In this document: piece by piece, positions 56,315 through 64,000 of the stretch
Numbering within the stretch: position 1 is the stretch's first letter
Layout: each line of letters opens with the position of its first letter
Assembly: GCA_029204225.1 (NCBI GenBank)
Contig: CM055110.1
Coordinates: forward strand, 42,329,862-42,393,861
Origin: Diphasiastrum complanatum
Lineage: Eukaryota; Streptophyta; Lycopodiopsida; Lycopodiales; Lycopodiaceae
Direction of reading: 5' to 3'
DNA length: 64,000 nucleotides
Made by a program: the position numbers and the translations under genes
The notes under the pieces: generated by a model
The model's database searches: none
What the model was told of the DNA's origin: nothing
What the model saw: the letters and a program-made list of their open reading frames with translations, nothing else

Positions 56315-56328
56315 TGGTATCAGAGCCC
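56315..56328 (+). promoter_or_regulatory. Primer-binding site (initiator tRNA-Met type)
   Basis: TGGTATCAGAGCCC immediately after the LTR end matches the usual plant Copia primer site. Confidence 0.85.
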
Positions 56329-56883
56329 GGGAGTGGTGCAGTTGGATGTTAGCTTGGAGTCAAACTCTTGAACAGTTCAAAACACTGAAATTAGATTAAT
56401 TAAGTAAGCAATCAAGCAATTCAAAGGTGTAGTAAGACATAAGACTTTACTTCAGTCTGGGAAGTCACAGGCTTGGGCTGGATAGAAACTAGAAAATTGT
56501 TGGAGCAGCATAGTGTTGTTGATTAGAGCGGATAGTTTGCAATCGGTAGTACACCAAACGACATGTCGTTGATTCCAACACCAAATCAGTTGTAGGGTGA
56601 TCTACAGTGAAAGCCACTCAGCCATAGAAGGTTTCAAAAAAAGGTGAAGATAGCTCAAGAAGGTGTTCTTCTTGAGGCACCCGGGCTTTCTACCCCAAGA
56701 ACGCTATAGGTTTCTCTATTGAGAATGAGTTTTTTCCAGAAGTAAAACCGTGCAGGAGGGCGATTCCATGAGACGAACTGGTTCACAGACGGTCGCTGAC
56801 AGCCGTGGCTGATATAGAGCACTGGGCCATTATTTGATAGATCTTTGAAAGCTCTTAACCCTGAATATGGAGGAACTTCACCG

Positions 56884-56920
56884 GGGGGGGGGGGGGGGGG
56901 GGGGAGAGAGAGAGAGAGAG
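56884..56920. repeat. Poly-G then (GA)n
   Basis: About 21 G followed by about 8 GA units. Confidence 0.95.
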
Positions 56921-56974
56921 TCGCGACCCTCTGCGTGTCCAGTTCGAGAATGTGGTCTAACCCACCAACTCCCC

Positions 56975-58425
56975 GTTCAATTCAGACTAGATAGCATAAA
57001 GAGGTCAATAATAATTGCACACTTGAGACTAGATAGCATAAAGAGATAAACAATAATTGCTTAATTGCCCATTCTATCATCATATATGTAATTGGTCTAC
57101 ACTCAATTAGATGTGAACAATAATGACTCCTCCATAAAGCCATGCATGATCTACAATATACACCACCAAAAAAAATACAAATAGTCTCTTGGCTATGCAT
57201 CTGCAAATATGCAATTTGTAAAATAAACCTAATGAATTCAGCTACAAAGCTTGCATTGTGCAAATGAAAATAACTTGCATTTTTCATTAGATATATATGC
57301 ATTATAAAAACTAAGAGTGAATTTTTTACCCTTTCTAATAAAAATGACACGTGGCTCTAACATTGCAAGTGGCTGCATCATAAATTATTAGGACACATCA
57401 CATTACAAGAGGTAGCTTATTAGAAAACATCAAATCTATAATGCAGCAACCAACATACCTACAAATTAGAATCCTTACTTGGTTTTCAAGCTAGCATAGA
57501 TTTTTTTAGATATGTGTGATGGAACCAAAGGTTGCATGTAAGAAGTCATTATGATATCCACATAAGCAATCCTCGAAGGACACACCACAATATTTTATAA
57601 TTTTCAATGGTTTTGCAAGCAAACACAAAGAAGTTGCTTAAGCAAAATTAGAAGGCATAACAAGTTAACATTTGTAGTGCACATTGAACAAAAAAGTCAT
57701 ATTTGTGCACTCTTGTAAAAATATGGACCCTGAGTAGAGTCCACTTCAAAAATAGAGTTGTGAATAAATTGCAAACACTAAATTCAAAGAGCATCTACAC
57801 AATGTAAAAGGCATCTATTTGTAAAGTGTATTTTATACAAAAAATAGCACCCCTGACATCAACTTTTGCATAATATATATTGTAGGAAAATTCACTCTAC
57901 AAATAGAAAAATTGCACTAATTTGAAACGCTATGAAAAAATTTGCACATAGTCATTAGAGAAACTTAGAGCCCGACGAGGGCCTTTGAAAAAGTTGCCTT
58001 TCTTTTTCTAATTTTCGTAGCCAAGTGGACCAATTAAACCTTGATATCAAGCTTCTACGTAAATGTAGCTTTTCTTAAATATAAATGAAATAAAAAACTT
58101 TTTAAATATATAAATGTTTCGTCGGACAGCATGTGGAAATGCTATTGGATGTTGAGACCTGCCCTTCTAGCTCATCACTGCCCGAAGAGGCACAAAAATA
58201 TTGGCAATGAATATGACAGATGGTTGAAATGAGAAAATCAATGTGGCTTTAATGTAAATACATTCTCAAATCATGGTTTACAGGGTTAACTAGAGTTAAC
58301 TCGTAGCACCAAATAGTTTAGTGTTTCGAATTTTTGCCTACACATATTTTCAAATTCATGGCTTTTTCCTACACATATTTTCAGATTCATAGTTTAGTGT
58401 TTCAAATTTTTGCCTGCACATAACA
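56975..58425. other. No recognised gene; short direct repeat at the left
   Basis: GACTAGATAGCATAAAGAG occurs at 56985 and again at 57027, 42 bases later. The rest is AT-rich with no recognised motif. Confidence 0.5.
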
Positions 58426-58428
58426 AAT

Positions 58429-59785
58429 GGCGCCATCAAGGAAGTCGTGCTCCTCAATCGACTTTGTGCTTCTCTTCAATGAGAAAGATGACAATGGATT
58501 ATGGGTGCCAAGAACATATTCAAAAAAGTCTTGGGTTTTGATGCATCCATCATCAAAAGGAACATTTTGAAAAAGCAAAAAGACAAAACTATCATTTCGA
58601 TCATATTGGAAAGCAAGAATTTAGGATTTTAGAACATCATCAGGAGGAAAATCTATTTCCGTAATTTTAGTCCAACATGTATATATGCATTCAGAGATAA
58701 ATGTGCAAGGATTCAACCGTCAAGATCACATAAAAAGCAATTGTGAGTATTGATATATTACCATACTTTGATTTTTCTCATTCATAATCATCTATTATTA
58801 AACTTGCCAATCTGATCATTCTTCTCTTGTAGATATATATCCATCCAATGTAAATGAATGGGAGCTGGATCTCTTGTAGGTGTATTAGATGTAGTGCACA
58901 CGGATATTGGATTGTTGCAATATAGATGTAGAACTGTTAAGGACCTTGCTGTAGTGGAATCTTCTTCTATGAATCTATGTACATTCCAGATCTAAAAGAA
59001 GATTTTGTTGAAATCCAGCCTATTCCACTACCTAGTTTTACAAGTGATGAATGGATCACTTCGAATGTTGCAGTTTCAGAATCATTTCGTTGTAAGATGT
59101 ATAATGACGTACGAAATTCGTTAAAGATAAGTACAGGCTCAAAAATAGTCCGATTAGATTTTGTCACATTGAATATATTTGTGGATTTTTTTTTCAAGTG
59201 TCAATATACATAAAACTCCAACTATGTTTGTATGTAATAATATATCTGATAGTTTATTATCTGAGCTTATGGATGAGAGATGGGATAAGAAATCAAATGG
59301 AGATATAGAATGCAGAATCAAAATGTCTTCCATGTGCTTTCGTTATCAGATGGAAAAACAAACGTTGAGCCTTTGCTTCCCTTACCAAAGATGGAAAATG
59401 ATTAAAAATAAACGAGTGCCACTTGATCAAGACATTGAGGAAAATGGACACTCTCAGCGAAAGAATTTTGACATAATTTTCAATGATGGAGTTCCAACTT
59501 ATATTGAGGTTGAGGAAGATTGGAGTTTGAGTTACATCAGATAGGAGCTATTGTTACTACAATATGGTATACCGTCATACTTCATATTCATCTCCAATGG
59601 AAAGCTGATAAGTAGCTGCAAATATTTTATTCCACTTGAATAGCTTGGTTCAACAATCTTATAATAGCTATTCTAAATGCAATATAATTTGTGTCATTTT
59701 TTGCAGGTACGTAAAATACATGAGATTGAGATCAACTACATAGATATTGACAGAACTATCCAAATAGTAGAGGAACACTGAAATC
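58429..59785 (+). other. Unrecognised coding-like segments
   Basis: Frames at 58977-59213 (DLKEDFVEIQPIPLPSFTSD, then STGSKIVRLDFVTLNIFVDF) and 59179-59544 (ending FDIIFNDGVPTYIEVEEDWS) have an amino-acid make-up that looks more like real protein than the surrounding DNA. An acceptor-like TTTTTTGCAG at 59696-59705 is followed by VRKIHEIEINYIDIDRTIQI and a stop. Near 58429 an ATG begins MAPSRKSCSSIDFVLLFNEK. I cannot join these into one frame, and I do not recognise the family. It could be a decayed gene or transposase. Confidence 0.3.
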
Positions 59786-60169
59786 TATTATCAAAAAATA
59801 GAAGTCCATCATCACTGAATTAAAAAAGAAATTGATTTTTAACTTTTGTCAGTTCTAAATTGCAATACAATACTGTTCTAAAGACACAAAATGATTGTAA
59901 CAATCCATATTCATATCAATGTAAATCCCAAAAATGGGTTGTGTACATGTAAGATTGGATGTATCTTCTAATTGTAATATATACATGTATCCTATAAGTT
60001 TTTTTTCTTATCTATCCTATAAGTTTTTTTTTCTGTACCAAGAGAAGCATCTTCTAACTTGCTTCTTTTTGTGCTAGTTCAGTATTGGGAGGTATAAAGA
60101 CTTCAACCTCCTTTCCTGTAATTTCTCCCTCCTCTTCATTGAGGAGGACCTTGTTGACCATATAGTATT

Positions 60170-61405
60170 ATGTCTGCAACCTGGAAGGCTATTAGAGCAA
60201 GAGCAGCTTTCTTTTTTCCGCCTTTGGGGCGCTCAATTTTTGGAACAAAACGTTTGCCATTTGAGACAAAAGTTTCTATCAACCCTTGCCACAATTTGTA
60301 CACCTCATCAGGGTGGTACGACTCAATAGAAACCTATCATAAGCCCATACCTCACATGTCCAATGGAGAGGTCTCTGCCCCTCTGCATTTGATGAGTGTG
60401 GTAGGAGAGCCCAAGGCATCGACGATGCCAGTATTCATTCAAACAAGAGCCCAGAAACGAAAAGAGAAGGAGCCATCCAAATCCGCTACTACTGGTCCTG
60501 CTAGCGGATCATCTGGTTTCTTATACGTAGGTGAATATCCAAATCCAACCGTTGAGCAAGGTAACTTTAGGCGCATGAAGGAGTGGGTGAAAGAAGCCCA
60601 AGCCCTAGATCAGACTAGAGAGGCAGCCCGAGAGCAAGATCAACGTCAGCCCGAAGGTGCAGACGATCAACAGCCCACCGCTTCCCCTCGCTCCTTAGTG
60701 AATCCTAGGCTACTACAGTTCATCCGTGAAACCGGACAAAATGATAATGAGCACTCTGGCTTCAAAGTTCCTTTCCATAGCAAGGAAGAGGAGAAAGACC
60801 ACACCGTTGTCCTAGTTGATCTATTGAGAAGTGATGTTAGAATGCCCCTAGGCACCTTACTCAAAACACATCCGACCCTTTGGGAAGGATTGAAAACTTA
60901 CGTAGACAGACCTGGCAGCGAAAAACCAGAAGCGCACCCTACCAATTTGGTGCCAGATGAAGACGTAGAGAGATCACAACCAGTCCACCAAGTGGGGATA
61001 GGATGGGAGAAAGATGCTAAGCATGTGACCATTCTGATCACGCATCGAGGGTTTCCCAAAGAATCGGCCATAGTTGACGGAGGATCTGGAGTAAACATCA
61101 TATCCTCCAAACATTATCATGAATGGGGCCTTACTCATATGGTAAGCACTCCTTTTACAATTCGGCTAGCTAACCAGTCTAGCGTGAAACCATTAAGCAT
61201 AGCCAACGAAGTGCATACCAAACTAGTCAGAATTCATTTCGTACTCGATTTTGTAGACTTGGCCTTGCATGATTCTCCCCAATCCTACAGTGTCCTACTA
61301 GGTAGACCATGGCTCAAAACGTCCCAGGCTCTTCACGACTGGGGACAAAATCGTATCGTGCTACAGAATCGTGATTCTGCAGTTAAGATTGATCTCGATA
61401 CCTAG
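60170..61405 (+). pseudogene. Ty3 gag/protease frame, 411 codons
   Basis: An N-terminal variable region and a charged Gln-rich stretch (QTREAAREQDQRQPEGADDQ) are followed from about residue 270 by a retropepsin-like domain. ITHRGFPKESAIVDGGSGVN holds the active-site Asp near residue 303 in D-G-G-S-G form, the variant common in plant Ty3 elements. Then comes SYSVLLGRPWLKTSQALHDW, the typical protease C-terminal block. No CCHC knuckle was found, so gag is probably truncated. The frame ends at a stop before the RT linker. Confidence 0.8.
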
Positions 61406-62475
61406 ATTACGGAACCGACAGATGAAAGAGCCATGATACCATCCACTATGACGAGGAGTCAAATGACGGACGTTGTTGGAGGAGAATTGTCATACGTGAT
61501 GATTCACAAACCGATGTGGTAAATTGGACCAGAGCCCTAGCTACGGTGGACTGTCTTCAGTTCGATGTTTCATTTGTTGAGCAATCATCGAAGCAAAGGT
61601 TGGTCATAGACCCATTTTCAGATGAAGACGATATCCCAAATAAGAGGTTAGCACAACCAGTGAAGGAATCTAGCAAAGGCCATCAAGACTCCGTTTTGCT
61701 TTTCATGATGAGCCTAGAGGCTATACCCTAGGAACCACTACAAGGAGTCTGTAGTGAGAAAGAAATAGAAGTTCTTTAGGTGTTCACCCTAAAAGAAGGT
61801 TGAGAGTACGAGGATGAGGATTTCCTTCGATATGTAGATCCTGAACGTTTCAAACCCATACCACAAACTCGAAGCACTAGATCTGTGAGAGCCTCTAGCG
61901 AACGCAAATCTCATCAAAATCGCAAATCCCCACAAGGCAATGTTGTAGTAGGACGAATGGATACAGTGACTGACGGATCCATGACTAGTGTTCCTATAAC
62001 CGTTAACGATCTCTTACGAGAATGTATAGATTGGGACCTGAAGCTCTTTATAAGCTAGAAATATCGTTATTTTATGGGACAATAGCATAAAGATGGTAAA
62101 AGATCCTACCCCTGATCCAAGGTCAGTGTTGCCAACGAACGCCGAGGGAAAAGAGCCGATTACTTCAGAGTCTCCACCTGAGGGCTCTCCAAAGGAAAAA
62201 GCTCCAATCACCTTCGTCGATCTAGGGATGAAGTTGTCCAAGAGCGTCAAAAAACTTGACCGAGCTTTGAAAAGAATAGGAATCAATAATCAGCCAACCA
62301 CCAGCCCGTTGCGTGAATGCAAACCCTGCTTAAGGCAAAAAACCACTGAGTGGAAGGCTAAGAACGATAAACGAGGGATCAAATCCGAGCTGATGACCGA
62401 CCGAGAATTAAAGGAGAAAATCCACCAGGATGCCATAGAAGAGCCCAAGCTTGCTCATGATTGAAGGATTACTAG
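61406..62475 (+). pseudogene. Linker between protease and RT, broken
   Basis: Short frames (61516-61731 and 62093-62464) with charged, low-complexity sequence as expected of the protease-RT linker of this Ty3 type. Stops occur at several points. Confidence 0.5.
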
Positions 62476-63700
62476 ATGGATGAAGTGGTGGTGGTTATGC
62501 CCAGAGCAAAGAGGGAACCCTTAAAAGAAACTTCCCAAGGAGCCGATGTTTATGAAGGTCCTGCCCATACAAAAGAGATAGATCTAGCCGAGAATAGAGA
62601 GGAAAGTCGCATGGTATCAGTAGGAGAAGATGTAGAGGGAGAGAAACTCGAGGATCTCAAGGCACTTCTTCACAAATACCGCGACTGTCTTGCTTGGAAT
62701 TACGTTGAGCTGAAGGGCATATCGCCAGATGTGGTGCTTCACACCATTCCACTGGCTGATGGTGCAAAACCCGTAGTTAGTTGGCCTTATAGGTCCAATC
62801 CACACTACGCCCAGCTGATCTAAGAAGAATTGAAAAAGCTTCTAGATGTAGGATTCATCTACGAGACGGAACACACTGATTGGATATTGCCTATCGTGGT
62901 TGTACCTAAAAAAAATGGAAAACTTAGAATCTGTGTGGACTACAAGAAGCTGAATGCTGTAACCAACAGAGACCATTTTCCTTTACCATTCACAAAAAAT
63001 GTGTTGGAGAGAATAGCCGGAGCAGAAGCCTATAGTTTTCTAGATGGGTTTAGTGGCTATAACCAAGTGCAGATAGCCCCAGAAGATCAGCACAAAACTG
63101 CCTTCTCCACTAAGTGGGGAACATATGCCTACAAAGTGATGCCATTTGGATTGTGCAATGCTCCCAGCACTTTCCAACAAGTGATGAGTTATGCCTTCAA
63201 GGATTTTCTTCAAAAGTTTCTTGAAATATTTATGGATGACTTGTGTGTCCATTCCTCTAGAGCCCAACATCTAGCTTGCTTGGAGAAAGTGTTGATTGGC
63301 ATATCTCTAAACCCAGTCAAATGCCAATTCCTGGTCACGCACGACATAGTGCTAGGCCATGTAGTTTCAAGGCATGGTATCGCCACAGACGTCAACAAGA
63401 TCCGCATCATACTTGCTAAGCTATCCCGCTTAATCTACCAGATGACCATCCAACTAGAGTGAACAGTTGAAGCCACTGAGGCTTTCCACACACTTAACAA
63501 GGCCTTAGTTACTGCACCAATCCTTCGACCCCCTGTCTGGACCATAGAATTTCACATTCACACAGACGTCTCTAATTATGCCATATGGAGTGTTCTAACG
63601 CAACCAGGGGAGTACAAGAAGGATTACCCAATCTACTTCACCAGTAGGCAGTTGATTTTTGCGGAGATGAACTATACCACTACCACTTAGCCATGGTATA
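62476..63700 (+). pseudogene. Ty3 reverse transcriptase and RNase H
   Basis: One frame with a TAA at 62821-62823 and a TGA at 63460-63462. Motifs: HKYRDCLAWNYVELKGISPD, WILPIVVVPKKNGKLRICVD, YKKLNAVTNRDHFPLP, FSGYNQVQIAPEDQHKTAFS, FGLCNAPSTFQQVMSYAF, IFMDDLCVHS (catalytic MDD intact) and NPVKCQFLVTHDIVLGHVVS. Then RNase H: FHIHTDVSNYAIWSVLTQPG and YPIYFTSRQL. Only single-base nonsense changes break it, so it is a fairly young corpse. Confidence 0.9.
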
Positions 63701-64000
63701 TAGTGGAAAAAAATCTCGCCATTACCTGCTAGCCACCCCTTTGTCTTCTTCGTAGATCACCAAGCCCTACTATATCTAGTAATAGACCATGCACAACCAG
63801 ATGGATCTGTTGCTTCTTCAAGAGTTCGACTTTAAAATCATCATTCGCAAAGGGAAACAACACTATCTAGCCGATCACCTCTCACGGATCCGAAATGTTC
63901 CTGAGAGTAGAGGGGTCGATGACAAACTTCTTGATGCCATATTATTCCACGTCGATGTCGTCCCTGAGTGGGCTGCCGATATAGTTGGATATCTGATGTT

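Larger units (their letters stand above)
60170..64000 (+). mobile_element. Ty3-type retrotransposon, decayed, runs off the right edge
   Basis: The order protease, RT, RNase H on the plus strand identifies a Ty3 element. No 5' LTR is seen before 60170. The coding parts carry several stops. Sequence continues past RNase H (RKGKQHYLADHLSR near 63850) toward integrase, which must lie beyond 64000. Confidence 0.88.

Overview
The window is nuclear DNA of a land plant, most likely a fern or another non-seed vascular plant. The reasons are spliced plant genes with GT-AG introns, a long single-exon PLS-class pentatricopeptide-repeat (PPR) gene with fern-style wording in its repeats, an archaeal-type D-aminoacyl-tRNA deacylase (DTD2/GEK1) gene, and very dense, nested and decayed transposable elements (Copia, Ty3, LINE, hAT). 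The fern assignment is inference; land plant is well supported.

The main host gene is easy to miss. Nine short exons on the minus strand between 42100 and 11014 join in phase into a roughly 329-residue D-aminoacyl-tRNA deacylase of the GEK1/DTD2 family. About 1 kb of coding sequence is spread over 31 kb. Introns 2, 3, 4, 7 and 8 (6.3, 2.0, 12.1, 1.8 and 6.9 kb) hold nearly all the mobile DNA between 11.1 and 41.7 kb. Every junction is GT-AG and phase-consistent. One base appears to be missing in exon 5, so as written the frame is broken.

The most unusual element is a 6.2-kb hAT transposon (22197-28427) inside intron 4. It has a four-exon, apparently intact transposase with a very long proline-rich, AT-hook C-terminus. 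It also has a second small reading frame on the opposite strand, about 85-bp tandem repeats upstream of that second frame, and ends crowded with GGTACCGCGGTACC-type palindromes. It begins and ends CATAG...CTATG and lies in an (AT)n tract. A decayed, inverted relative (from 28468) stands 40 bp away and keeps the second frame. Two short elements elsewhere (30999-31440 and 32541-32939) have the same CATAG-type ends, exact 8-bp target duplications and their own family-specific palindrome clusters.

Other layout: 1-4.3 kb, fragments of DUF4283/zinc-knuckle, Ty3 and Copia sequences; 4.3-7.3 kb, an internally deleted Copia element with 5-bp target duplications; 7.3-11 kb, largely featureless; 13.1-17.6 kb (intron 8), a Ty3 remnant and two LINEs with (TC)n tails, one carrying a piece of ribosomal protein S16; 30.1-31.5 kb, a Copia RT fragment split by a solo LTR and an hAT element; 36.4-40.7 kb (intron 2), LINE and Copia fragments; 42.6-48 kb, several Copia LTR and RT/RNase H pieces; 48-52 kb, long microsatellites and little else; 52.2-55.2 kb, the PPR gene; 56-56.9 kb, a Copia 5' LTR and leader; 58.4-59.8 kb, unrecognised coding-like sequence; 60.2-64 kb, a decayed Ty3 element running off the right edge.

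The two host genes are functionally unrelated as far as the sequence shows: DTD2 acts in translation quality control, and the PPR protein presumably acts on organelle RNA.
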